NCBI GenBank assembly: GCA_021202275.1
Contig: JAJQDI010000002.1
Span: forward strand, 1-64,000
Length of the DNA: 64,000 nt
Direction: 5' to 3'
Source: Bacteroides sp.
GTDB taxonomy: Bacteria; Bacteroidota; Bacteroidia; Bacteroidales; Bacteroidaceae
Made by a program: the position numbers and the translations under genes
In this document: piece by piece, positions 36,327 through 45,845 of the stretch
Layout: every line of letters starts with the position of its first letter
Numbering within the stretch: the first letter of the stretch is position 1
Notes under the pieces: model-generated
Databases searched by the model: none
Seen by the model: only the letters and a program-made list of their open reading frames with translations
Told to the model about the DNA's origin: nothing

Positions 36327-39152
36327 TCAGTAAATTGTACATATCTTCACTGGCCCCAGCAACCCACTCGCTACCGGCTGCCAATGTCCGTACCCGGTAG
36401 ATTTATAGTGTATATCTACCAGATTGATCTCTTTGAATTTTCTCCAGGGTACTCCCCGGCGATCCATATCCGCGATGCGGTTGGCCGGCAGGTTGGTCAC
36501 CTCTATTTCTATGATATTCTCACCGGGACGCAGGTAACTTCCGATCCGGCAGCGGTAGGGAACTGCGAACAACACGGCTACTTCTTCTCCGTTGATACGT
36601 ACCCGCGCGCTTTCCCGCACATCCCCCAGATCCAACACCCAGTCCGTAGCCTCCGTATCATCGATCCGGAACGTTGTGGAATAGCAGGCCGTGGCCATGG
36701 TACGCGCTGCATTTTCCACGGAGAGTTCCGTCCAGGAGCCCAGGGATACGGCAGCAGGCGCACCGGTGACTTCCGGCACACTCTCTACAAACCGGAACTG
36801 CCACATTCCGTCCAGGGAGATCTCCCGGCCTCCGGCTGTGAAATAGTTCCACTCTTTTTCACCCACCTCCTTTCCGGTATAGGTGCGCAGGATGACAGAC
36901 TCGCCCGAAGCCAGTTGCAGGTAAACCTCAGCCTGCCCGTCACGCTGTCGCAGGCGGGCTTTCCCTTTTTCTCCGGTCATCGGATCATAGAGCATAGCCG
37001 AAATTGCCGGTACAGCCAGGGGTATCCATCCGTCCGTATCCTGCGGGCAAAGTGCCGAGATAAAGTAATGATGCCCTTCCGGATTGCTCCGGCGGATCAT
37101 ATGTAGTCCGTATTCGCTCTTCATCCGTTCCGGAAGTATGCCTGTCTTTGCCAGCGATATACTATCGTTGTGATATCCGTAGATCATTCCCGCAGGAGAG
37201 ACATCCCCCCACTGGAAAATCTCTTTCAGAACAGTCTCCCGCTTTTTCTTCTCTTTCATTCCGGGCACCGTATGCGGGAAAGAGTTCAGGAACACGATCG
37301 TAGCTCCCTCCTGAGCCAGCTGCACCAGCCGGGCTGCCACATCTTCCGGCATAGTCTCTGTCCGCGGTACAATCAGCCCTTTGTAAACAGTTCCCGCGGA
37401 AGTGATTAATTTCCCGTCCCGACACACCAGGTCCCGGACAAAACGATCTGAAATATAATCCATATCATACCCCGCGTTGTAGAGGGTATGCACAGTAGCA
37501 ATAAATTCCGGTGCACGCCTCGCCATTTTGTGGATATCAAACATCAGCAATGTCCCGTCCTGCTGCGCCCACATATCATACACAGGCAGATAGAGCAGAA
37601 AGTCATTGTCCGGTTCTCCCATCTGCAGGAAACTTTGGCAACGGCTTATATAGTCGAAAAACGCAGGGGCATCCCGCCAGATCGGGTTGGTCGGGCTCAT
37701 ATCCACTGTGGCGTAGAACTTCCATCCCGGCCACTCCGCTTCCCAGGGCGAATAGGTGGTTCCATGAAAATAGGCACGGTTCACTCCGGATACGAACAAC
37801 AAGTCGATCTCCGGTTTGCATTGCGAAAGGGAAGTGCGGAAATGTTCGGTCAGCCACGTAAATGTCTCTGCCGAGGTATAAGGCTTTCCGGCGATATGTG
37901 CCGCCGAAGAGGCGTATTTCAACATCGTAAGGTCGGAGTCATTGGGCCGGGTGAGCGAATCTTTGCGCAAGCCCCGGATACCGAAATCGGTGATACCGAA
38001 TCCTTCGCATTCGGGAACATCTACCGTTGCGTACAAATCGATCAGGTTACCGGGCGAGCCGTGCGCCTGATTGCGTGTCTTTACTCCGTGTCTGTGTGCC
38101 CAGTCTGTCCATTGCCGGGTGAAGTTTTCCAGCAACAACTCGGCCATCGTCTCCCGGTAATCAGCGATCACATCCCGGGTGAGCCGGTTTTTCTCCACCA
38201 TAGACAGGTTGTACTGTGACATTCCCTGAACATACTCACGGGTAGCTTTTTCATCTAAGAATTCCGGAAGATACATCTCCATCGGATAGCCACGACGACG
38301 GGCGAACTCATCGAAAAACCCTTCGGTCCAGTTGGCACCGTAGACTTCGTAGGAGTCATTAAAGAAATGATCCGGATAAGGAGTAGCAGTGCGGGAAAAC
38401 GCCTCCTCAAAACGTTGCAGGTAGTTGCTGACTGCCCTGACAGAAAGATGATCCATGACATATCCCTCTCCACCCGGAGCAGCGCGTTTGACCTTCTGCA
38501 ACGTCTTTCCACAGAAAGCGGCGATCAGCCGCCATTCTCCCTCCCCGTAAGGAGCTTTCCAGTCCAGTGTCCCGTCCGGCTGTACCCGATCGGTCAAATC
38601 CAGAGGTTGCATTCGGGTTATCTCCATAGGGTTCCCATAGGGATCGGCAGGTGGAAAAGCCATCATCCGCTCCAGACGAGCATACGGAGGCTGATCTTTA
38701 TCTGCCACCGGAATCTTTTCCACAAATGGGCTCCCACATGGTACCTGATATTCCAGGACAAGCAGCCGGGAAGCCGCATCTTCGATACTTACTTCCGGCC
38801 CCCCGAACGGCCAGCCTGTACCTGTATTCATATCGATCTGAAGCCCGAGTCGTTCTCCTTCTTCCAGGGTATGGCGTATCATCTCCATCCATTCGTCGGA
38901 AAGATGCCGTAATTCTTTATCATCCATTCCCTGAACACCGTAGATCGGGGTGATCTCCAGGGCTCCCAGACCGGCACGGGCATATTCTTCCAGATTGTAA
39001 GTCAGATTGTCCCGGTCTACCGCACTACCCATCCACCACCAACGGGCACCGGGACGGGATTCTGTTCGTATTTCCGGCCAGTCGGTTTGTTGAGCATTCA
39101 CAGACAAACTCATCGCGGTAAGGATGAAAAAAAACAGATTATAGAGTTTCAT
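36327..39152 (-). CDS. Alpha-L-rhamnosidase, GH106
   Basis: A 941-aa exported protein (signal peptide about 1-20, SVNAQ). GH106 signature at the N-terminus is RPGARWWWMGSAVDRDNLTYNLEEYARAGLGALEITPIYG, followed by TGTGWPFGGPEVS. A (beta/alpha)8 barrel with added beta-sandwich domains follows. The C-terminal ~170 residues include a galactose-binding-like fold (DWVLDLGDVRESARVRINGEEVAVLFAVPYRCRI). It releases terminal rhamnose from RG oligosaccharides. It is somewhat shorter than characterised GH106 proteins of about 1100 aa. Promoter at 39177 gives it its own transcript start. Confidence 0.9.
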   Translation of the reverse strand: MKLYNLFFFILTAMSLSVNAQQTDWPEIRTESRPGARWWWMGSAVDRDNLTYNLEEYARAGLGALEITPIYGVQGMDDKELRHLSDEWMEMIRHTLEEGERLGLQIDMNTGTGWPFGGPEVSIEDAASRLLVLEYQVPCGSPFVEKIPVADKDQPPYARLERMMAFPPADPYGNPMEITRMQPLDLTDRVQPDGTLDWKAPYGEGEWRLIAAFCGKTLQKVKRAAPGGEGYVMDHLSVRAVSNYLQRFEEAFSRTATPYPDHFFNDSYEVYGANWTEGFFDEFARRRGYPMEMYLPEFLDEKATREYVQGMSQYNLSMVEKNRLTRDVIADYRETMAELLLENFTRQWTDWAHRHGVKTRNQAHGSPGNLIDLYATVDVPECEGFGITDFGIRGLRKDSLTRPNDSDLTMLKYASSAAHIAGKPYTSAETFTWLTEHFRTSLSQCKPEIDLLFVSGVNRAYFHGTTYSPWEAEWPGWKFYATVDMSPTNPIWRDAPAFFDYISRCQSFLQMGEPDNDFLLYLPVYDMWAQQDGTLLMFDIHKMARRAPEFIATVHTLYNAGYDMDYISDRFVRDLVCRDGKLITSAGTVYKGLIVPRTETMPEDVAARLVQLAQEGATIVFLNSFPHTVPGMKEKKKRETVLKEIFQWGDVSPAGMIYGYHNDSISLAKTGILPERMKSEYGLHMIRRSNPEGHHYFISALCPQDTDGWIPLAVPAISAMLYDPMTGEKGKARLRQRDGQAEVYLQLASGESVILRTYTGKEVGEKEWNYFTAGGREISLDGMWQFRFVESVPEVTGAPAAVSLGSWTELSVENAARTMATACYSTTFRIDDTEATDWVLDLGDVRESARVRINGEEVAVLFAVPYRCRIGSYLRPGENIIEIEVTNLPANRIADMDRRGVPWRKFKEINLVDIHYKSTGYGHWQPVASGLLGPVKICTIY

Positions 39153-39176
39153 ACAGAATTCTTTCTATGTGTTTGA

Positions 39177-39184
39177 CAAAAATA
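39177..39184 (-). promoter_or_regulatory. -7 element of the GH106 gene
   Basis: TATTTTTG on the minus strand, 25 bp before the ATG, so the leader would be about 18 nt. Confidence 0.5.
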
Positions 39185-39257
39185 GCGAAAGCCGGATACA
39201 AGGTGACGTTTACTTCAACTATGCGAAGACACCTCCTATATGCTACAAATATATAGA

Positions 39258-39666
39258 GATTTACGATTTAGTTCCTTCGTCATGACCCATTCTTTGATTT
39301 TTAACATCAAGGTAAGTTGATGATGTACGATTTATTCCTTTATCACGACCCTTATCTGATGATTGACACTAAAGAACGTTCGACAATGCAGGATCGGAAC
39401 CGGTAGTATCGACCTGTAGAGACGCAAGGCGTGCGTCTCCGCGACATACGTCCAATAAAAATATAAAGTGTTATCTCTTGGTATATTCCTCCACTAACTC
39501 AGATATATCCTGTAGTATTTTAACAACTCCATGCAGCATATATCTCCATTCGGCCCGCGGAGACGCACGCCGTGCGTCTCTACAAGTGGATGCTACCCTA
39601 TAATTTGTAACTTCAATCGTACATCGTAAATCGTCCATTCGTAAATCTCTTCATTCGTAAATCTCT
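39258..39666. repeat. Dispersed palindromic/MITE-like element, copy 5
   Basis: GATTTACGATTTA at the left edge. Internal TTCTTTGATTTTTAACATCAAGGTAAGTTGA is shared with copy 6. Palindromes are TGTAGAGACGCAAGGCGTGCGTCTCCGCG (39415-39443) and GAGACGCACGCCGTGCGTCTC+TACAAGTGGATG (39560-39592). A tail of three CGTAAATC units abuts the next stop codon at 39667. It fills the 514-bp gap; no gene seen. Confidence 0.72.
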
Positions 39667-42300
39667 TTATTTTCCCAGTTCCAGGCAGCCCATGATAAAA
39701 GGCCCTGTCGCTTTGGCATCGTTATCCCGCATCTTCTCACCGATATAGTATTCAAAGCTACCGTCGCGATAGGGATGTCCACCCAGGCCACCGACCTGGC
39801 AGCAGCGGGTCAGCGTCAGGGTACCATCCGGATTTTCAACAAGTAATTTCTCTTTCAGACCGTTGAATGCTTTTTCCGCAATCTTCCGGTATTCCGGACC
39901 GATATAGCCTTTGTTCACCGCTTTAGCGTAGGCATACATACACTGTGTGGTGACGGATGCCTCCGGGAAGTTCCCTTCCCGCTCAGGCTGATCGAGTACC
40001 TGATACCAGAGCCCGGCTTTGTCCTGATATTTCGGCAGGGCATCCGCCAGTCCCTGTATCCAAGAGATCATTTCGGCGCGGGCAGGATGCTGTTGGGGAA
40101 TGTAGTCCAACGCATCTACCAATGCCATGTACCACCAGCCGATGCTCCGGCCCCAGAAGTTGGGAGAATGTCCCGTCTGCGGATCGGCCCACCGCTGGCT
40201 CTTGCTCTCGTCCCAGGCATGGTGGTACAATCCGGTCTTTTCGTCATACGTATGTTTGTGACAGAGCCTGAACTGCTTCACCGCCTCTTCGATCCACTCC
40301 GGCTGGTCGAATTCCGCTCCGTAACGCGCCAGGAAAGGAGAAGCCATATATAAACCGTCGAGCCAGATCTGGTGCGGATAGATCAGCTTGTGCCAGTAGG
40401 CCCCTTCCAGTGTACGCGGGTGATTTTTCATCTGGCGGATCAGCGATTCCATTCCCAGCTTGTACTTCTCTTTTCCGGTGATCCGGTACAGATCAAACAA
40501 AACCTTGCCCGAGTTGATGTAATCTATATTGTACGTTTCCACATGGTGCAGGTGGATCATTCCCTCGTCGTTGATCAGAGAATCGGCCCATTGCTCCACG
40601 TAGTCAAAATAGTGCTGCTCGCCCGTAGCCTCCCACATACGCAGCATGGCACAGCATCCTACGCCCTGCGCATATCCGAAGAAAAGACGCTTGCCATGAT
40701 CCAGTTGCCAGGCTTCCGGAAAACGGCGCATTTCCGAGTCGGCAAACCAGCGGGCATACGTATCCGGCGCGAAGTCGTCCGTACGGAAGGGAACGGCAGG
40801 CAGTCCGTCACCGTTACACAGGTTGACCCGGAAGAATGTTCCGTATCCGTAGCGCACAGCTACCGGTTCTGCAACCTGCGGAGCAGAAACCTCCAGGCTA
40901 TTGTCTCCTGTGATCACAGCCGTAGCCGGATAGAAACGCGCGTCGGCACCCGAAACAAAAAATCCGTTGACAGCCTCACCGTCCGAAGTACACAAGCCTC
41001 CATCTGTATAGTCAAAAGTCACTGTTACTTCAGAACCATTTACTTTCATGCTTTTGTATAAAGGTCCGGAGTAAGTTACCTGCTTATGGTATTGTCTGGC
41101 AAGTGCCCAGTTGGCCAGCCTTTCTCCGACCGGCCGCTTGTCACGGGGATGGATATCGGTAGAATCGGCCACATCCGTGGCCACCACCATGCCTGTATGA
41201 GGGACACGCTGCCAGGTTTTCAGTTGAGTTTCCCGGATGCCTGCCGGTTGCCTGTAATGCGGAGCGATCTGTACAAAATAGAAGGGGAGTTCCGGTTGCT
41301 TCCAGGCTGCGCGCCAGCTACCGATCAGATCTGTAAACACCTCCTGATAGTCTTCGTAACGGATCGCGTTGGACTCTCCCTGATACCAGATAGTGCCACG
41401 TATGGTATAGGGAATCAGGGGAGCAATCATACCGTTCCACAACGTAGCAGGCACTTTGCATTCATCCTTCTTACGTTTCACCTGCACGGCGGCGAACTCT
41501 TCCAGTACACCGCTGTACAACGGTTTGTTCTCCATCACTGGCAAGGGCATCCACGACTCGGCATGAGTACCGCCCCAGGTAGACTGGATCAGTCCCATTG
41601 GTATGCCTGTTTCTTTGTATAATTTACGTCCGAACGTAAATCCGACAGCGGTAAAATCTTTCAGGTTTTCCGGTTTACACACGACCCACCGCCCCACACA
41701 ATCGTCCTTTTCCCCGTCCGGAGCCAGCTGGTGCTCCACATGGAACAGCCGGATCTCGGGATAATCGGCGTCTTTGAGTTCCTCTTCTTCCCCGATCATG
41801 CCGGTCTTCCACTTCATCTGCGGATCACGCATCACCGGGAACTCCATATTGGACTGTCCGCTACAGAGCCACACCTCACCGATCAGTACATGGTTCAGAG
41901 TAAGGGTGTTCTTGCCGGAGACAGTGATCTGTTGCCCGGTACAAGCCGTGGGAGTATCGAGTTCCAGGGACCATCTGCCTTCTGCGGTTGCCTGAGCAGT
42001 ATACGAACGATCGCTCCAGGAGACAGCAACAGTTACCGCTTCACCCGGAGAGGCTTTGCCCCAGACAGCCACCCGGCTGTTTTGTTGCAAGACCATATGA
42101 TCTGAAAAGAGAGAGGGAAGAGAGATCTGCGCCTGCAAGGGCAGCAGCCCCATCAGTACAAACAGAAAGATCGCTGTACGGCGAAAAAGGCTGAAAGATC
42201 TATGGAGAGACGATATAAGAGGCCATACATATCCATCCCCGTGCGTCTTATGCCTGCTTCTGTAAAACGGATCCTGTGGATTAATCAAGTGAATGTTCAT
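39667..42300 (-). CDS. Bifunctional SGNH esterase (sialate O-acetylesterase type) fused to GH105
   Basis: An 877-aa protein. A long N-terminal stretch precedes the hydrophobic segment RRTAIFLFVLMGLLPLQAQ (signal peptide, about 40-59). The esterase module (about 60-480) has block I Ser in LCSGQSNMEFPV, plus GTIWYQGESNA and DSTDIHPRDKRPVGERLA (Asp/His). The C-terminal module (about 510-877) is GH105: WQLDHGKRLFFGYAQGVGCCAMLRM, HQIWLDGLYMASPFLARYG (catalytic Asp) and GRSIGWWYMALVDALD. It would deacetylate RG and remove unsaturated galacturonate in one polypeptide. A -7 box at 42330 supports ATG 42300, though a later start nearer the signal peptide is possible. Confidence 0.87.
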   Translation of the reverse strand: MNIHLINPQDPFYRSRHKTHGDGYVWPLISSLHRSFSLFRRTAIFLFVLMGLLPLQAQISLPSLFSDHMVLQQNSRVAVWGKASPGEAVTVAVSWSDRSYTAQATAEGRWSLELDTPTACTGQQITVSGKNTLTLNHVLIGEVWLCSGQSNMEFPVMRDPQMKWKTGMIGEEEELKDADYPEIRLFHVEHQLAPDGEKDDCVGRWVVCKPENLKDFTAVGFTFGRKLYKETGIPMGLIQSTWGGTHAESWMPLPVMENKPLYSGVLEEFAAVQVKRKKDECKVPATLWNGMIAPLIPYTIRGTIWYQGESNAIRYEDYQEVFTDLIGSWRAAWKQPELPFYFVQIAPHYRQPAGIRETQLKTWQRVPHTGMVVATDVADSTDIHPRDKRPVGERLANWALARQYHKQVTYSGPLYKSMKVNGSEVTVTFDYTDGGLCTSDGEAVNGFFVSGADARFYPATAVITGDNSLEVSAPQVAEPVAVRYGYGTFFRVNLCNGDGLPAVPFRTDDFAPDTYARWFADSEMRRFPEAWQLDHGKRLFFGYAQGVGCCAMLRMWEATGEQHYFDYVEQWADSLINDEGMIHLHHVETYNIDYINSGKVLFDLYRITGKEKYKLGMESLIRQMKNHPRTLEGAYWHKLIYPHQIWLDGLYMASPFLARYGAEFDQPEWIEEAVKQFRLCHKHTYDEKTGLYHHAWDESKSQRWADPQTGHSPNFWGRSIGWWYMALVDALDYIPQQHPARAEMISWIQGLADALPKYQDKAGLWYQVLDQPEREGNFPEASVTTQCMYAYAKAVNKGYIGPEYRKIAEKAFNGLKEKLLVENPDGTLTLTRCCQVGGLGGHPYRDGSFEYYIGEKMRDNDAKATGPFIMGCLELGK

Positions 42301-42329
42301 GGTTCTGTGTGTTTATCAGGTTCACGCTA

Positions 42330-42337
42330 CAAAAATA
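42330..42337 (-). promoter_or_regulatory. -7 element of the esterase-GH105 gene
   Basis: TATTTTTG on the minus strand, about 30 bp upstream of the first ATG. Confidence 0.5.
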
Positions 42338-42409
42338 ACTCATTCAGTCAGTCCACCCGGTCCGTATTTTGACGGTAATCTTATGTGTTTTGCCACTTCG
42401 TCCGAACCA

Positions 42410-42460
42410 TTATGCATTATTTTTGTATAAAAAGGAAGAAAAAAGGATCATTTATGCATA
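42410..42460 (+). promoter_or_regulatory. Candidate ArgR operator region
   Basis: TTATGCATTATTTTTGTATAA (42410-42430) and TTTATGCATA (42451-42460) are AT-rich TATGCAT half-sites spaced like arginine boxes, just upstream of the argR -7 element. The match to a Bacteroidetes ArgR site is judged by eye only. Confidence 0.35.
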
Positions 42461-42479
42461 TTCTTTCCGGAATATTCCC

Positions 42480-42487
42480 TAATTTTG
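42480..42487 (+). promoter_or_regulatory. -7 element of the arg operon
   Basis: TAATTTTG matches TAnnTTTG and lies 28 bp before the argR ATG. Confidence 0.5.
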
Positions 42488-42514
42488 CGCCGATATTAGA
42501 ATAATTATACAAAA

Positions 42515-42985
42515 ATGAAAAAGAAAGCAAGCCGGTTAGACGCCATCAAGATGATTATCTCCAGCCAGGAAATAGGCTCACAGGAAGAACTGCTTCAGGC
42601 TCTCTCCGCCGAAGGGTTCGAGCTTACTCAGGCTACGCTGTCACGAGACCTGAAACAGCTGAAAGTGGCCAAAGCAGCCAGTACCCATGGTAAATATGTA
42701 TATGTATTGCCCAACGATATTATGTACAAACAGGCCACAGGGATGAGTGCGACGGAAATGGTGATGAATACCGGTTTTGTGTCTCTGGAATTTTCCCGCA
42801 ACATAGCTGTGATCAAGACACGGCCGGGATATGCGAGCAGCATGGCGTATGACATAGATAAAACAGAATTCAACGAGATCCTGGGCACGGTGGCAGGAGA
42901 TGATACGATCATTCTGGTACTGCGTGAAGATGTACAGCCCGACCAGGTGCGCAAGCTGCTTTCGACGATCATACCGTCTCTCTGA
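42515..42985 (+). CDS. argR: Arginine repressor
   Basis: A 156-aa ArgR/AhrC family regulator. The N-terminal winged helix-turn-helix (IKMIISSQEIGSQEELLQALSAEGFELTQATLSRDLKQLKV) binds arginine boxes. The C-terminal domain with LGTVAGDDTIILVLRED forms the arginine-binding hexamer. First gene of argR-GNAT-argG-argC-argD, so probably self-regulated through the upstream sites. Normal length and intact. Confidence 0.95.
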   Translation: MKKKASRLDAIKMIISSQEIGSQEELLQALSAEGFELTQATLSRDLKQLKVAKAASTHGKYVYVLPNDIMYKQATGMSATEMVMNTGFVSLEFSRNIAVIKTRPGYASSMAYDIDKTEFNEILGTVAGDDTIILVLREDVQPDQVRKLLSTIIPSL

Positions 42986-43021
42986 ACTTATACGTAACGA
43001 TATCAAGTACCGACAGAATTA

Positions 43022-43621
43022 ATGGATATAAAGATAGATGTCATGGTGGCCAACTCTTCGCATGAGATATATGTCGACACCATTCTGGATACGATCACTG
43101 AGGCTGCGAAAGTACGCGGCACAGGGATCGCCAAACGTACGCATGAATATGTAACGCAGAAAATGAAAGAGGGTAAAGCCATCATCGCATTGCATGGCGA
43201 TGAGTTTGCCGGTTTTTGTTACATCGAGAGCTGGGGCAACAAACAATATGTAGCCAACTCGGGACTGATTGTCGTGGAGAAATTCCGCGCACAGGGGCTT
43301 GCCAAGCGTATCAAACAGGCAGCTTTCACGCTTTCCCGCCTGCGGTGGCCCAACGCAAAACTGTTTGGTCTTACAAGTGGCGGAGCCGTGATGAAGATCA
43401 ATACGGAACTGGGATATGTTCCGGTCCCTTTTTCTGAACTGACAGACGACGAAGCGTTCTGGAAAGGGTGCGAAGGGTGTGTCAACCACGATGTTTTGCT
43501 GCGTACCGAACGGAAATACTGCATTTGTACGGCCATGCTGTACGATCCGGAAAAACATACAGAGGAAGCCCTGGCTGCTACAAAAACAAAAACTCCCGGA
43601 CAGGAGACAACAGCCGGGTAG
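43022..43621 (+). CDS. GNAT acyltransferase of the arginine operon
   Basis: A 199-aa GNAT-fold protein. VVEKFRAQGLAKRIKQAAF is the acyl-CoA pyrophosphate-binding motif A (R/Q-x-x-G-x-A). It lies between argR and argG (36 and 34 bp gaps). Its place argues that it makes the N-acylglutamate that starts arginine synthesis, replacing classical ArgA. In Bacteroides the pathway is known to run on N-succinylated intermediates, so the acyl group may be succinyl; sequence alone does not decide. Ends in TAG. Confidence 0.72.
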   Translation: MDIKIDVMVANSSHEIYVDTILDTITEAAKVRGTGIAKRTHEYVTQKMKEGKAIIALHGDEFAGFCYIESWGNKQYVANSGLIVVEKFRAQGLAKRIKQAAFTLSRLRWPNAKLFGLTSGGAVMKINTELGYVPVPFSELTDDEAFWKGCEGCVNHDVLLRTERKYCICTAMLYDPEKHTEEALAATKTKTPGQETTAG

Positions 43622-43655
43622 AAATTCTTTAGAGAAAAATTAAACGCATGAAGAT

Positions 43656-44864
43656 ATGAAGAAAAAAGTTGTATTGGCATTCAGCGGAGGTTTGGATACC
43701 TCTTTCTGTGCCATGTATCTCGCCAAAGAGAAAGATTGCGAAGTCTATACCGCCATTGCCAATACCGGCGGGTTCAGTGAAGAGGAACTGAAATCCATTG
43801 AGGAAAGAGCCTACAAACTGGGCGCAGTGAAGCATGCCACCATCGACGTGACACAGGATTATTACAACAAGAGCATCAAATACATGATCTTCGGTAATGT
43901 ACTGCGCAACGGTACGTATCCGATCTCTGTCAGTTCGGAACGTATCTTCCAGGCGATCGCTATCGCCAATTATGCCCGGGAGATTGGCGCGGATGCCATT
44001 GCTCACGGAAGTACAGGAGCGGGCAACGACCAGATCCGGTTCGACCTCACGTTTGATGTCCTGGCTCCGGGCATCGAGATCATCACTCCGACCCGGGACA
44101 TGGTACTGACCCGTGAATACGAGATCAACTATCTGAAAGAGCATGGTTATGAAGCGGATTTCGTGAAGATGGAGTATTCAATCAACAAAGGACTCTGGGG
44201 AACTTCTATCGGTGGAAAAGAAACCCTGGACAGCGCGAAGACCCTGCCTGAAGAAGCGTATCCTTCACAGGTAACCGCGGAAGGTACAGAAGTATTGACA
44301 CTGGAATTCAAAGAGGGTGAACTGTGCGCAGTGAATGGTGAGGCTTTTGACGATAAGGTGAAAGCGATCAATAAGGTAGAAGAGATCGGAAGCAAATACG
44401 GCATCGGACGGGATATGCATATCGGAGATACGATCATTGGGATCAAAGGTCGTGTAGGCTTCGAAGCGGCTGCGCCGTTGCTGATCATCAACGCACACAA
44501 GATGCTGGAAAAGCATACCCTGAGCAAATGGCAGCAGTACTGGAAAGACCAGGTGGGCAACTGGTACGGTATGTTCCTCCACGAAGCGCAGTACCTCGAA
44601 CCGGTGATGCGGGATATCGAAGCTATGTTGCAGTCTTCCCAACGCAATGTCAACGGAACGGTAAGTATCCTCCTGCGTCCTTACAGCTATACGCTGGTAG
44701 GTGTGGAATCCTCTTTCGACCTGGTAAAAACCGATTTCGGCGAATACGGCGAAGTACAGAAAGGCTGGACCGCAGAAGACGCGAAAGGATTTACAAAGAT
44801 CCTTTCTACTCCGTTGCGTGTATATTATGCCAACCAGAAGAAAAACGGAAAAGAAGAGATCTAA
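43656..44864 (+). CDS. argG: Argininosuccinate synthase
   Basis: A 402-aa ATP-pyrophosphatase-type ligase joining citrulline and aspartate. N-terminal VLAFSGGLDTSFCAMYL is the PP-loop. GSTGAGNDQIRFDL is the citrulline/ATP-binding signature, and YSINKGLWGTSIGGKE is a further family motif. Length matches the family. Cytoplasmic; argC follows 12 bp later. Confidence 0.95.
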   Translation: MKKKVVLAFSGGLDTSFCAMYLAKEKDCEVYTAIANTGGFSEEELKSIEERAYKLGAVKHATIDVTQDYYNKSIKYMIFGNVLRNGTYPISVSSERIFQAIAIANYAREIGADAIAHGSTGAGNDQIRFDLTFDVLAPGIEIITPTRDMVLTREYEINYLKEHGYEADFVKMEYSINKGLWGTSIGGKETLDSAKTLPEEAYPSQVTAEGTEVLTLEFKEGELCAVNGEAFDDKVKAINKVEEIGSKYGIGRDMHIGDTIIGIKGRVGFEAAAPLLIINAHKMLEKHTLSKWQQYWKDQVGNWYGMFLHEAQYLEPVMRDIEAMLQSSQRNVNGTVSILLRPYSYTLVGVESSFDLVKTDFGEYGEVQKGWTAEDAKGFTKILSTPLRVYYANQKKNGKEEI

Positions 44865-44876
44865 CAGAACATACAC

Positions 44877-45845
44877 ATGATAAAAGTTGGAATTATCGGC
44901 GGTGCTGGATATACGGCAGGAGAACTGATCCGTTTGCTGATCAACCACCCCGACGCGGAGATCGTCTTTATAAACAGTACAAGCAACGCGGGCAACCGTA
45001 TCACGGATGTACACGAGAGTCTCTATGGAGAGTGTGATCTGACATTTACAGATCAGTTGCCATTGGACGAGATTGATGTGCTCTTCTTCTGTACGGCACA
45101 CGGCGATACAAAAAAATTCATAGATAGCCACAACCTTCCGGAGGGACTGAAGATCATCGACCTGTCTACGGACTATCGTATGAAAAGCGAGGAGCATGAT
45201 TTCCTCTACGGACTGCCGGAGCTGAACCGCCGGGCGATCTGTAAAGCGGACCGGGTAGCCAATCCGGGATGCTTCGCTACGTGTATCCAGCTGGCACTCC
45301 TCCCGCTGGCCAAACACCTGATGCTGAACGATGATGTGATGGTAAATGCCATCACGGGAAGTACCGGAGCAGGCGTGAAGCCGGGTGCCACCAGCCACTT
45401 CAGCTGGCGCAACAACAACATAAGTGTCTATAAGGCTTTTTCGCACCAGCACGTACCGGAGATCAAACAATCGCTGAAACAGTTGCAGAACAGTTTTGAT
45501 TCGGAAATCGATTTCATTCCTTACCGGGGAGATTTCCCGCGCGGGATCTTCGCGACATTGGTGGTGAAATCGAAAACAGACCTGTCGGAACTGACACGTA
45601 TCTACGAAGAGTACTACGAGAAAGACTCCTTTGTACATATCGTGGATAAGAACATTGACCTGAAACAGGTTGTTAATACCAACAAGTGTCTGATCCATCT
45701 GGAGAAACACGGGGATAAGTTGTTTATCATCTCCTGTATAGATAACCTATTGAAAGGGGCTTCGGGGCAGGCGGTACACAACATGAACCTGATGTTCAAC
45801 CTGGAAGAGACAGTAGGACTGAGGTTGAAGCCAAGCGCCTTCTGA
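44877..45845 (+). CDS. argC: N-acyl-gamma-glutamyl-phosphate reductase
   Basis: A 322-aa NADPH-dependent reductase. N-terminal VGIIGGAGYTAGELIRLLINHP is the dinucleotide-binding motif and the ArgC signature. Catalytic Cys is in NPGCFATCIQLAL. GSTGAGVKPGATSHFSWRNNN follows. It produces the N-acylglutamate semialdehyde used by ArgD. The TGA stop is fused to the edge of repeat copy 6 (TGATTTACGATTTAG). Confidence 0.95.
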   Translation: MIKVGIIGGAGYTAGELIRLLINHPDAEIVFINSTSNAGNRITDVHESLYGECDLTFTDQLPLDEIDVLFFCTAHGDTKKFIDSHNLPEGLKIIDLSTDYRMKSEEHDFLYGLPELNRRAICKADRVANPGCFATCIQLALLPLAKHLMLNDDVMVNAITGSTGAGVKPGATSHFSWRNNNISVYKAFSHQHVPEIKQSLKQLQNSFDSEIDFIPYRGDFPRGIFATLVVKSKTDLSELTRIYEEYYEKDSFVHIVDKNIDLKQVVNTNKCLIHLEKHGDKLFIISCIDNLLKGASGQAVHNMNLMFNLEETVGLRLKPSAF

